From assembly GCA_966211795.1 (NCBI GenBank), contig CBIHNW010000020.1, positions 37,642 to 101,641 of the forward strand: a stretch of DNA of 64,000 nucleotides, given 5' to 3'. The position numbers and the translations under genes are program-made. The stretch comes from 21-14-0-10-47-8 sp966211795 (GTDB lineage Bacteria; Bdellovibrionota; Bdellovibrionia; Bdellovibrionales; Bdellovibrionaceae). Shown one piece after another: positions 35,627 through 45,300 of this stretch. The notes under the pieces were generated by a model, which did no database searches, was not told the DNA's origin, and was given only the letters and a program-made list of their open reading frames with translations. The number at the start of each line of letters is the position of its first letter. Positions within the stretch are counted from its first letter, which is position 1.

Positions 35627-36432
35627 CATCCAAAGCTCCCCTTTCTCACCAAATCAAAGTCGGAATCTTTGTCGCGATCGGCGCGGTCCTAACCTTCATC
35701 TCTTTGTTTCTGGTCGGTGGCGAAGGTCTGATCAAAAGCCACGTCACCCTGCACGCTCGCTTTGACAGCGTTCAAGGCTTGAACGAAGGCAGCGTGGTTT
35801 CGTTGTCGGGTATCCATATCGGCAACATCCAAAAATTTGTCTTTATCCCGGAAGAAAACAAGCTCGACGTCTTGATGAAAATCGAAGCGGATTTTCTTCC
35901 ACGCGTGACGGAAGGCTCGTCCGTTGAAATCCGCACGCAAGGCGCTTTGGGTGATAAATACATCTATATCAATCCGGGTCCACCGTCCGCGCGGCCGCTG
36001 AAAGATGGCGCCGTCATCGAAGTCTTAAAGGCGAGCGATATCATGGCCGTGCTTTCCGAAAAGGGAAATGAAGCGGGCAAGATCTTCGATATCATCAAAG
36101 AGATCGATAAATTCGCCAAGAGCTTAAACGAAGAAAACCGTGTCGATCGCATCATGAACAACATGGCGGCAACCACGGCCGAACTTCGCATTGCTGCGAA
36201 AGACAGCCGGGAACTGATTTCGGAGTTGAAGGATCAGAAGAAAATCACGGGGTCTTTTGAAAAGCTGGACCGCATTTTGACGAAAATCGATCGTGGCGAA
36301 GGAACGTTGGGGGCTTTGATCAACGACAACAGCCTGCACGAATCCCTGAAAGCAATGGTCGGCGCGCCGGATAAGAAGAAGTCTCTCAAGTCCTTGATCC
36401 GATCTTCGATTGAAAAATCGGAGAAGGAATAA
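35623..36432 (+). CDS. mlaD: MlaD-family (MCE) lipid transport protein
   Basis: 269 residues from the ATG at 35623, which overlaps the mlaF stop; the open frame to 35509 lies inside mlaF. One N-terminal transmembrane helix (~residues 13-31) anchors it. The MCE domain follows (FDSVQGLNEGSVVSLSGIHIGNIQKF, and ALGDKYIYINPG). The rest is helical with a Lys/Glu tail. MlaD forms a periplasmic ring that receives lipids. No mlaC or mlaB is in view. Confidence 0.93.
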   Translation: MTSKAPLSHQIKVGIFVAIGAVLTFISLFLVGGEGLIKSHVTLHARFDSVQGLNEGSVVSLSGIHIGNIQKFVFIPEENKLDVLMKIEADFLPRVTEGSSVEIRTQGALGDKYIYINPGPPSARPLKDGAVIEVLKASDIMAVLSEKGNEAGKIFDIIKEIDKFAKSLNEENRVDRIMNNMAATTAELRIAAKDSRELISELKDQKKITGSFEKLDRILTKIDRGEGTLGALINDNSLHESLKAMVGAPDKKKSLKSLIRSSIEKSEKE

Positions 36433-36475
36433 ACGCGGTTCTCAATATCCGGTTCGTGTGGGACAGAAGTCCGGC

Positions 36476-37441
36476 TTACGAGCCAGACTTCGCTTTTGCG
36501 GGAACTGATTTCAGTGCCGACATTTTTTTAGACATTGTAACCGTCATAGTCGCAGTATCTGGTCCAAAGAGATCCTGCAGCTGGTCTGCCGTGACTTTCT
36601 TTCCGTTCAAATAAATCGTTTGCTCTTTATCATCGGCCTTCTTAATGATTTGAATGGTAGGGCTTGACGATGGAAAATCCATGTCTAGACGCAAATAGTA
36701 CTCAACTTTGTCGCCTTCATTCTTAAATTCGAACAACTGGCGCATCTTAATTTTTTTATCTTGAGCCGTCACAACCGTCGCGTTGGACAAATTCTTCGAA
36801 GTTAAATTCCCATTTTGACCGTTCACTTGAAAGAGATCCGTGCGTGTTGATTCGGTGGTGCTTTCTTTGAAGCCAACCTGCGTTTGCAGATCTTGACCTG
36901 TCACCTTCAGTGCCGTAGACACCGTTGCGGAACTCTTGCTCTTTTGTTTCAGATTCTCTTGGGTTGTTTTGCTGTCTTCAGCGTTGGTCTCGATCACTTC
37001 GGATTCTTCCGAGCCGTTTTCCTTGTACTGAATGGGGCATTTGCTCCCGTCGATAGAGGCAACTGACTTGACCACTTCCTTCGAGCCGACCTTCTTTTGA
37101 TCTCCCGAAACCGTTTGTTTCGGTGCTGAAATCTCACAGCTGTCTTTCACCTTATCGAAAATCTGCTTTGACTCGGATCCAAGTTTTTGAATCTTGGCTT
37201 CACGCTCTGTTTTCGCGGACTCTGACTCGGTGGCCGAACCCAACAGCAGAGCTGTGTTCGGCATCAGACTGAACTTTGCCATGATCTCTTTGATTTCCGT
37301 ATTTTGATCTTTGGTGAGCTCTGGCTTATTCACCAGCTCGCGAGATTCATTTTCGGGACCAGAACCGCCAGACGAATGATCGTCATTCTTCGAGCAAGCC
37401 AACAAAGACATCACAGCCAAGAGTACGACCAACTTTTTCAT
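36476..37441 (-). CDS. predicted lipoprotein, unknown function
   Basis: 321 residues. The lipoprotein signal ends at LLAC (residues 13-16), followed by Lys-Asn-Asp-Asp and a Gly/Ser linker. The body is rich in Ser, Thr, Lys and Glu with long polar stretches, and has two Cys (CEI, SKCPI) near the middle. GAGGAT lies upstream of the ATG. It is convergent with mlaD. No family recognised. Confidence 0.6.
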   Translation of the reverse strand: MKKLVVLLAVMSLLACSKNDDHSSGGSGPENESRELVNKPELTKDQNTEIKEIMAKFSLMPNTALLLGSATESESAKTEREAKIQKLGSESKQIFDKVKDSCEISAPKQTVSGDQKKVGSKEVVKSVASIDGSKCPIQYKENGSEESEVIETNAEDSKTTQENLKQKSKSSATVSTALKVTGQDLQTQVGFKESTTESTRTDLFQVNGQNGNLTSKNLSNATVVTAQDKKIKMRQLFEFKNEGDKVEYYLRLDMDFPSSSPTIQIIKKADDKEQTIYLNGKKVTADQLQDLFGPDTATMTVTMSKKMSALKSVPAKAKSGS

Positions 37442-38252
37442 ATCAAGATCCTCGGATAGGTTTTACAATTTTTTCAACCCACCCAATTTAACAGAATTCG
37501 ATCGCAAACATAAAATTTTGCCATGCAAAAGTCCTTCGAGAGCGCACCTGAGCCCAAAGAACCTGTGAAAATTTCCCGACTGTCAAAAAGTTCGCCAGCC
37601 CCACATGCAGGCGACCGGGCCTTGCGCTTTGCGGGGCTTGCTTTGGACGTGAGGCTTAGTGCTGGAGTCTTGCGGAATGAGGAATAGACATGAGGATTTG
37701 GTCCGGGGTCTCGCGTGGTGCAGTTGCGGGACTCGGAATGGGCACGGGACTTTGCGCTGCGGTTTGTGTTGGGTTCCGCAACGCACATGAAGCTCTGCAC
37801 TGGCATCTTGCTTGGTCCCCGCTGCGCACATGAAGCTCTGCACTGGCATCTTGCTTGGTCCTCGCTGCGCACATGGAGCTCTGCACTGGAGCTTGGTGGA
37901 TCCCGCGATGCAGTTTCTTGCACTTCGTTCAGCACACGAAGCCCTGCGCTGGCATCTTGTTTCTTCGCTGCGCACATGAAGCTCTGCGGAAAATTTTGAT
38001 GTCATATAATCTTTATTTGACACGCATTTTGTTCCAGATCGCCTGATGTGAATTCATTTTTCAAGTTGCTTTCCTGATGCCCTTCATTCGCCGGCATTGG
38101 CTCTGTATTGAGATTATTTTTTGCCATTCGAGACCGGCCATAAATTTTCAAAATCCCTCAAGCGGTCAGGCAGAGAGTGTGGTCGATTTCGGATTTAAAA
38201 CTCATGATAAGGTCTCTTTGAATTTACGAGATTTATTTGAGGAGATTTGCAA
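37442..38252. other. 811-base gap: tandem repeats and HNH gene leader
   Basis: No gene is convincing. Overlapping frames on the minus strand and one on the plus strand carry the same repeated peptide pieces in several frames, the sign of a 43-base repeat read through. The part after 37989 is AT-rich and probably holds the promoter of the HNH gene. Confidence 0.6.
37782..37988. repeat. imperfect tandem repeat, 43-base unit
   Basis: Unit starts are at 37782, 37825 and 37868; the first two copies differ by one base, the third keeps about 22 bases. Decayed copies occur at ~37932 (39 bases) and 37971 (18 bases), and looser related pieces lie back to about 37650. Since 43 is not a multiple of three, it is unlikely to be coding. 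No spacers separate the copies, so it is not CRISPR. Confidence 0.75.
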
Positions 38253-39356
38253 ATGAAGACTGAAACAGACAAAGAATTGAGCAAAGTTATGAGTATTAAA
38301 AATTTAGACGATACTCTTCTCATTCAGAAGACAGAGGGCTTGGTCAAAGAAGAGCGAGAGATTTTAACCAATCTTTTGCATCACTTCCGGGAAATTGAAC
38401 GCCGCAGATTATTTTGTGATTACAAATTTGAATCCCTTCGCGAAATGCTGGTGAAGCACTTTGGATATTCAGACAATGAAGCTTACCGAAGAATCTCTGC
38501 CATGTGGTTACTTAAAGATGTTCCGGAAGTGGAAGAGAAAATCACAAATGGTGAGTTATCGCTATCGCACTTAAGCCTGGCTCAATCTTTCTTTCGGAAA
38601 GAGGCGAAGATTCATAAAGTTGAGATTTCAAAGGAAGATAAATTAGATCTATTAACCGAAATCAGCGAGCAAACCATTCGCGAAGCGCAGAGAATTATGC
38701 TCGCCCAGTCCTCAGCGCCTGAGGAACTGCGACCTGACAAAGTGAATGTCATTAGCGAAAACAAGGTGGAATTTCGATTCACCGCGAATCATTCCTTGGA
38801 AACCAAGATCTCAGAAGTGAAAGGCTTGCTCGCGCACAAGCATCCAAGTCTTTCGATCGGAGAATTATTCGAAGTGCTGTGTGATATCACGATTGTGGCC
38901 TTGAAGAAGGAGAAGACTGAGAGCTTGAAAAAAGCAAAGACCGGGATAGCAAAGCCTGGGAACGAAAAAACCGAGCAAGCAAGAATCGAGACTTTAAAAA
39001 ATCACAAGCCCGCTACATTGAAAACGGAGAACTACGAGAAATCGAAAAATGAATCGTCCGCGGCGCCGGGGAAAAGCTGCGTCAGCACTCCTCAAACAGC
39101 TGAAGACTTCACCGCAAAGCCAAAACCAAAATCCCAAGCCCAAATCAACCGTGAAGTCTGGCAGGAAAGTCATCACGCTTGCAGCAACTGCGGATCAAAG
39201 CGCGCTCTCGAGATCGATCACAGACACCCCAAAGCCAAAGGTGGTGAAAATTCCAAAGAAAATCTCAGAATTCTGTGCAGATTCTGCAATCAACGTGCGG
39301 CCATCAAAGAATTTGGGCAGCTCAAGATGGATCTGTACCTAAATTTGAGAAACTGA
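38253..39356 (+). CDS. HNH endonuclease-domain protein
   Basis: 367 residues from the ATG at 38253, with GAGGAG 8 bases upstream; a TTG two codons earlier is too close to it. The C-terminal HNH nuclease motif is clear: CSNCGSKRALEIDHRHPKAKGG, then ENLRILCRFCN, with zinc-binding Cys pairs. The first ~230 residues are helical and charged, and a Lys/Glu/Thr-rich linker follows. Codon use is more A-rich than in neighbouring genes, and the 43-base repeats lie just upstream, so it may be an acquired or mobile unit. No partner methylase or immunity gene is seen. Confidence 0.8.
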   Translation: MKTETDKELSKVMSIKNLDDTLLIQKTEGLVKEEREILTNLLHHFREIERRRLFCDYKFESLREMLVKHFGYSDNEAYRRISAMWLLKDVPEVEEKITNGELSLSHLSLAQSFFRKEAKIHKVEISKEDKLDLLTEISEQTIREAQRIMLAQSSAPEELRPDKVNVISENKVEFRFTANHSLETKISEVKGLLAHKHPSLSIGELFEVLCDITIVALKKEKTESLKKAKTGIAKPGNEKTEQARIETLKNHKPATLKTENYEKSKNESSAAPGKSCVSTPQTAEDFTAKPKPKSQAQINREVWQESHHACSNCGSKRALEIDHRHPKAKGGENSKENLRILCRFCNQRAAIKEFGQLKMDLYLNLRN

Positions 39357-39416
39357 CTCCCGCATCAGCCCCACCTGAGGTCGGATCTCGCAAGCTCTTG
39401 CGTCGTCTGAAATACT

Positions 39417-40244
39417 TCATTTACTCTTCGACGGCTCGAATTCTTCTGAGACGTAGCTTGCGTGGTATTTCTCGATCAGTTTCGGAATCTTTCCCGAGTC
39501 CCGCAGTTTCTCAAATTCGCGCGCGAGGTCCGCGATAAATTCGGGCTGATTCCACTGAGATTTCTTTGAGATGGCGACGTAGACGCCGGTCACCACCACC
39601 GGTTTCTTTAAAATTTCAACCTGCGAAAGCACGTTCATTCGCGTTGCGACCGCGCGGCCGGCGCTGGCTCCGACCGCCAGAAAATCGGCGCGCCCTTTTA
39701 ACAGAAATAGAAAGCATTGGCGAAGAGTGCCCAGCCGATTGATCTTGAGCTTATCCCGATCCAGGCGATCGAATTCATTGCCAAGACTGTCGCCGATCAC
39801 AGCCACCCCTGACTTGCCTTCGAGATCTGTCAACTTTTCGAATTTGAAAGCGTGTCCCTTTTGCACGAAGATCACGGACACGTCTTCCAGCATCGGCTTT
39901 GGCAAATACGAATAATAAGCCAGCCGATCCTCGTTGCGGTAAGGTGGCACCAACACATCCACGCGTCCCTCTTCCACTTCCTTTTGCGCCCGGGCCCAGG
40001 TTTCAAAAGCGATGGTTTTGATTTGTATGCCGGAGCTTTGCAATGCCAGCTGCAACATTTCAACAGTCAATCCGGTCAATTCGCCATTCTTTGAACTGAC
40101 CCAAATGAAAGGAGCATAATTCGGATGACCCGTGACCGTGAGCACTCGACTGGCGGGAAGCTTGGCGAGATCGAAACTTTTCTCGGCCGCAAAAACGAAG
40201 ACGCCAACCCAAGATATCAGGAGAAAAACCAGTCTGCTGAACAT
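39417..40244 (-). CDS. periplasmic solute-binding protein, family 3
   Basis: 275 residues. A signal peptide ends near VFAAEK (residue ~20). Features of the family 3 amino-acid-binding fold are seen: VTGHPNYAPFIW, LTGLTVEMLQLAL, then ARAQKEVEEGRVDVLVPPYRNEDRLAYYS, and GKSGVAVIGDSLGNEFDRL. No permease or ATPase gene is near, so it may act alone in sensing or share a transporter. GGAGG lies 4-5 bases before the ATG. Confidence 0.8.
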   Translation of the reverse strand: MFSRLVFLLISWVGVFVFAAEKSFDLAKLPASRVLTVTGHPNYAPFIWVSSKNGELTGLTVEMLQLALQSSGIQIKTIAFETWARAQKEVEEGRVDVLVPPYRNEDRLAYYSYLPKPMLEDVSVIFVQKGHAFKFEKLTDLEGKSGVAVIGDSLGNEFDRLDRDKLKINRLGTLRQCFLFLLKGRADFLAVGASAGRAVATRMNVLSQVEILKKPVVVTGVYVAISKKSQWNQPEFIADLAREFEKLRDSGKIPKLIEKYHASYVSEEFEPSKSK

Positions 40245-40354
40245 CAGACCTCCAAGGAAGCGTCACTCTGAAGATATTTTTACCGCAATTCCCGCAAGAT
40301 TCGTAAAATTTAAGCGTGTAAAATGACACGAAGGATTTTCAATCAGCAGGGGAC

Positions 40355-40765
40355 CTAAGAGTCTTCACCCATCAGGGACGCCATGGATTCTTTCAGCTCG
40401 GCTGAGGCCTGCGCATCGCTTGGAACGGATTTGCGGTCCATGGTGAGATGGATCTCTTTCACGTACTCTTGCTGCAGTTTTTTATTGATCGAGTCGCGCA
40501 TGTGTTCGCGCATGAAAACCAGTTGCTGCATCCATGCCGAGTTCTTCACCCAAATGTAGAGCACGCCCCGCTTGTAACCGACGGGTTCACTGATGCCGGC
40601 CATGGTGGGCCCGACAAAGTCCGGCCATTTTTTCCATAATTTCCAGCGGATGAAATGAACGGACAGCTCCGACTTGCCATTTTCGAAAAGGGCCTGTAGG
40701 ACTTCCGATCCAGCTTTGAGATTGGACTTTTTTGGATTCACAATCAGAGGTTTAAACATGAGCAC
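40355..40765 (-). CDS. DciA-like (DUF721) protein
   Basis: 136 residues. Pattern of DUF721/DciA: RWKLWKKWPDFVGPTMAGISEPVGYKRGVLYIWVKNSAWMQQLVFMREHMRDSINKKL. DciA family members load replicative helicase in many bacteria that lack DnaC. The start is either a GTG at 40765 (GGTGG nine bases upstream) or the ATG at 40759. Both overlap the 5' end of the divergent trmFO gene. It may be an RNA- or DNA-linked protein; the helicase-loader role is by family. Confidence 0.75.
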   Translation of the reverse strand: MLMFKPLIVNPKKSNLKAGSEVLQALFENGKSELSVHFIRWKLWKKWPDFVGPTMAGISEPVGYKRGVLYIWVKNSAWMQQLVFMREHMRDSINKKLQQEYVKEIHLTMDRKSVPSDAQASAELKESMASLMGEDS

Positions 40766-42179
40766 AAATCTTGTCCACCCATATCGCGATCCATCGACCG
40801 GTTTGACCTCGATTTCGGTGGTTGGTGGCGGCTTGGCCGGTAGCGAGTGCGCCCTTCAGTTGGCGGAAATGGGTTACCAGGTCGAATTGTACGAGATGCG
40901 CTCGCAAACCATGACTGAAGCGCATAGAACTGGAAAATTGGCGGAACTTGTGTGTTCAAACTCTTTTGGCAGTTTGTCGGAAGGCTCGGCACCAGCGCAG
41001 CTCAAATGGGAAGCGCAAGCTTTGGGTTCACACATTCTGAAAGCCGCTTTCGAATCCCAAGTCCCCGCTGGCCAAGCACTGGGCATGGACCGCGAGGTGT
41101 TTTCGCAAACCGTGACGAACATGGTGCAGGCTCATCCCAAGATTCGCATTCACACCGAGCTGGTGACTTCGCTTGAGCAGATTCCCCGTCCCGCCGTGAT
41201 CGCGACCGGTCCTCTCACGCATCCCCTGCTAGCCGAAAGCTTGCAAAATCATTTCGGTGACGAGTTCCTGTATTTCTTCGATGCCATCGCGCCGATCATC
41301 GACACGGATTCGATCAACATGGAGATCGCCTGGAAAGCCGATCGCTACGACAAGGGCACCGCCGATTACATCAATTGTCCTTTGGATAAAGAGCAGTATC
41401 AGAATCTGATTCAGGAAATCACCAACGCCCGGAAGATCGAGCCCAAACATTTCGAGACCACTTCGTTTTTCGAAGGCTGCATGCCGATCGAAACCATGGT
41501 CGCGCGCGGTCCCGAAACCCTGCGCTTTGGTCCGATGAAACCGGTGGGTTTGCGCAATCCGCGCACCGGACGCGAGATGCACGCGATCGTGCAGTTGCGC
41601 CAGGACAACAAAGAGGGCACGGCCTTTAACATGGTCGGCTTTCAAACGCGCATGGCCTACGGAGAGCAGTCCCGCGTTTTCAAAATGATTCCGGGTCTCG
41701 AGAACGCCGAATTTCTAAAGCTCGGTAGCATCCACCGAAATCTTTTTATCAATACGCCGAAGCGTCTGAACAAAGATCTTTCGAGCCAGAAAGATCCTTG
41801 GCTTTTCTTCGCCGGACAGATCACGGGTGTTGAAGGTTATTTCGAGTCGACCTCGATCGGCCTTTTGGTCGCAAGATTTATCGATCAGAAACTAAAAACG
41901 GGCGAAGCCAGCTTGCCACCGCGAGATTCGATGATGGGCTCATTGCTCGAAGCGATCACCGATCCGACGCGGGCCGATCATTTTCAGCCGACCAACGTGA
42001 ACTTTGGTCTTTTCACCGATCTCAAAGAAGAGAACGGCAAAAAGATCCGCGACAAAAAGCAGAAGAAAATGCGACAAGTGGCGCGCGCGCAAGAGGCCTT
42101 CAAGTCTTGGATGCTAACCCAAAACTGGTTTTCGCATTCCGATTCGAGACAGGCTGAAACTTCCAGTCAAACTCAATAA
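40758..42179 (+). CDS. trmFO: methylenetetrahydrofolate-tRNA-(uracil-54-C5)-methyltransferase TrmFO
   Basis: 473 residues from the ATG at 40758. FAD-binding SVVGGGLAGSECALQLAE is near residue 16, and family strings such as HRTGKLAELVCSNSF, APIIDTDSINMEIAW, and GQITGVEGYFESTSIGLL follow. It uses FAD and methylenetetrahydrofolate to make ribothymidine in tRNA, a trait of Gram-positives and some other lineages. AGAGG lies 7 bases upstream. Its start codon overlaps that of the divergent dciA-like gene. Confidence 0.95.
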   Translation: MSTNLVHPYRDPSTGLTSISVVGGGLAGSECALQLAEMGYQVELYEMRSQTMTEAHRTGKLAELVCSNSFGSLSEGSAPAQLKWEAQALGSHILKAAFESQVPAGQALGMDREVFSQTVTNMVQAHPKIRIHTELVTSLEQIPRPAVIATGPLTHPLLAESLQNHFGDEFLYFFDAIAPIIDTDSINMEIAWKADRYDKGTADYINCPLDKEQYQNLIQEITNARKIEPKHFETTSFFEGCMPIETMVARGPETLRFGPMKPVGLRNPRTGREMHAIVQLRQDNKEGTAFNMVGFQTRMAYGEQSRVFKMIPGLENAEFLKLGSIHRNLFINTPKRLNKDLSSQKDPWLFFAGQITGVEGYFESTSIGLLVARFIDQKLKTGEASLPPRDSMMGSLLEAITDPTRADHFQPTNVNFGLFTDLKEENGKKIRDKKQKKMRQVARAQEAFKSWMLTQNWFSHSDSRQAETSSQTQ

Positions 42180-42197
42180 AAACGGTTTGTAATTTCC

Positions 42198-42305
42198 AGC
42201 CCCGGGACCAGACTTCTTGCCGACAATTGTGAATTAGAAGCCATAATTCCCTACAATCTTAAGGATTTACTCAAATCCTGGTCCCCGAATTCCGATAAGA
42301 AGCCT
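42198..42305 (+). promoter_or_regulatory. structured leader of the fibre gene
   Basis: An 8-base inverted repeat GGGACCAG (42204-42211) / CTGGTCCC (42278-42285) encloses a smaller hairpin AGGATTT/AAATCCT (42262-42279, which meets the outer arm). TTGTGA and TACAAT-like boxes also lie here at 19-base spacing. It may be a folded 5' leader; no known riboswitch class is recognised. Confidence 0.3.
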
Positions 42306-45300
42306 ATGGGAACCAGCTGTCGCGTCTTCGCTCCCGTTTTCATATTTATGTGCATGTTTGCGATCTCGCATTCGGCACTGGCTATGAACGAGTCGCCACA
42401 GACCTTCACCTTGGATGGACGCCTGTTTCAAACGGGAACAACCAAGCCCTTACTTGATCCCAACATTGCCATCAAAGTTCAAATCTTGAATCCCAATGGC
42501 ACATGTCTTTTGTATGAAGAACAACAAACTTTGAATACCGCAACGACGGATGGATATTTTCACATCAACGTTGGCTCCGACACGGGTTCTGCGAAACGAA
42601 CGGCGACGGATCCCGCGCGCACCATGAATCAGATCTTTCAAAATATTTCCAACATCACGGCCGCCAATGTTCCGGGACAATCCTGCGCGGGCGGCGCTTA
42701 CAGTCCGGCAGCCGGTGCGGTTCGCTACTTTCGCATCATCGTTACGCCGTCGACGACAAATGTAGCAGACACTTTGTCTCCGGACATCGTGTTGGATTCA
42801 ACTCCGGTGGCGATGGTCGCGCAGAGCGTGCAAGGGCTTGAGCGCTCTGGCATTTTGCAAGTGAACAACTCTGGATCCACCGTGCTGACTCAGGCCAATC
42901 TTGAAGCATTGTTCACCACGCCGGCCTACGCCAACTTGCAAGCCATCCTGGGTGGCAATTTCATGAAGACCGATTCTTCGGGCGCAGCTCTGCCGAGCTA
43001 TGCCGCAAACCCGGCGGGTGCCGCCAATGGCGATATCTGGTTTGATTCGACCACCAGCCAGATCAAATACCAAACCGCTGGGGGCGTGCAAACCGTCGGC
43101 GCAGGTGGCACGGGAATTTCTTCGCTGACGGTGGGCTCTAGCATGTCGGTCAACGGCACCGTCGCCGGTACGATCAGCAGTGCCGGAACCATCGACCTCA
43201 CCAACACCGGCATTGCGGCCGGAACCTACACCAAGCTCACGGTCGACACCAAAGGCCGCGCGACCGCAGGCACGGTTTCATTGGTTGAAGGTGATATCCC
43301 AAATCTCACCAGTGCTGGAAAAGTTTCTGGCAATACGATTACGGCCGGAACCATCAGCGGCTCTGCATCGATCAACACAACTGGCAACTTGATTACCACT
43401 GGCACCGTGAGCGGTCTGAATGTGCAAGCGACCAATTTGCGAGTTTACAATAGCGCAAACTACGTTCAGCTTTCGGCCCCCGCTTTGGGTGGAAACGTGA
43501 ATCTCACTTTGCCAACGACAGATGGCAATCCGAATGAGTTTCTGAAAACCGATGGCAGCGGAGTTTTATCTTGGGCTTCAGCTAGCATCACTTCTTCCGA
43601 TGTGACGGCTGCACTGGGTTACACGCCTCTGAATGCAGCGGCCACTTTCTCTGGCGATGTGAGCGGAACTTACAGCGCGACAACTGTGGATAGGATCAAA
43701 GGCAAAGCGCTCACCGCCGCAACCGTCAGTGGTCAGATGATGATTTACAATGGCACCCAGTGGGTGAATAGCGTTGTCTCTGGTGATGCGACTCTCGCTT
43801 ATGATGGAATATTATCTTTAAATAAAGTTCCCGTCTCAAAAGGCGGAACGAACTCGACCACGTTCGGCAACAACCGGATCATTGCTTCCAATGGCACCGG
43901 CACTGCACTGATTGACTTCTCTTGCAGCCTAAACCAAGTGATCAGTTTCGATGCTTCGGGGAATGCAGTTTGCGCGGCGGTCAGTTCGCTTGGTGGTTAC
44001 ATCCTGAATGGTGGTAACACCACGGGCGCGGATATCTCGATCGGTACGAATGACAATAAAGCCTTGAATTTTAAAACCAACAACACGCTTGCGATGACGA
44101 TTTCACAAGGTGGAAATGTCGGCATCGGAATCTCCACGCCGACCTCGCAGCTTCACAATAAAAAAACGGATACCAGCACGTCTGGGACTGTCGTGTTATT
44201 TAAAAATCAGCTCGATGCAAACCCGAGCGCGTCCAGTACGGCTTCTTTCACAAGCTTCAGCAATAAGCTGTACCAGAATACGAACTCGACCGGAGCCCTG
44301 ACCGGAATCGACAATTATGTTGGCGTCGTCAAAGATGCGACCACCGTGATCGTCGACTCGAATTCGACCATGGTTCAATTCCTCGCGAATGTGACTTCAT
44401 TGTATGGCTCGAAATCCTATTTAGATAATTTTGGCAGTGGCACAGTTGACTCGGCATATGGTTTTCACTCTTCGATTGAAAAGGCTTCTGCCGGGCCGAT
44501 CACGAATGCTTATGGGGTCTACTCGGAAATCACCACGACTTTTGGCGCTCCTCCTGGAAATGCCTACGGAATTTATACGGGTCCGATTCAGGGTGCGACG
44601 AAATATTCTTTTTATGCTTCAGATTCATCGGCGCCTTCATTCTTTGCGGGCTCTATCGGGATCGGCACATCCACTCCCGGTTCGGCTTTAGATGTAAATG
44701 GCGCAATGACCGCACAGGGCATGTCGTCAGCGCCGGCCGTCTCGGTCTCGAACACGGGACGAATTTACTACGATTACTCGGCCAATAAATTCAAAGTCTC
44801 GCAAAATGGCGCGGCTTATGTCGATCTCGTGTCGAGTGGGGGCATCACTTCACTGGGTGGACAAACCGGCGCGACCCAGACGCTGGCGATCAGTGTTGAT
44901 AACAGTGTGGCCGCTCCCACGATTTCTTCCGCGACCAATGCGCACACTTGGAAAATCCCGATGGCTTCGAATGCGGGAACGACGGCAGGTCTTTTGAATA
45001 AAACAGATTACGATCTGTTCGTCGCCAAGCTCGGTACCACCACTTCGTTCGCGGGTGATGTCTCCGGCGCTTACAACGCTACCAGCGTTGATAAGATCAA
45101 AGGCAAAGCTATCACCGCGGGCTCCGTCAGCGGACAAATGATGATCTACGATGGAACCGCGTGGAACAACGCCGTGATGTCGGGTGATGCGACCCTGAGT
45201 TATGCCGGCCAACTGACGCTCAATAAAGTTCCTGTCTCGAAAGGCGGAACAAACGCGACAACGTTCGGCAACAACCGCATCATCGCTTCGAATGGTACGG

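Noticed and set aside
36467..36490. Hairpin AAGTC-GGCT/AGCC-GACTT as terminator between mlaD and the lipoprotein gene
   Set aside because: One internal mismatch, overlap with the lipoprotein coding end and no clear T-run.
37782..37988. CRISPR array
   Set aside because: Copies abut without unique spacers, decay at the ends, and no cas gene is near.
37474..38023. Two minus-strand frames with repeated peptide pieces
   Set aside because: The same pieces appear in several frames, because a 43-base repeat is being read; not a real repeat protein.
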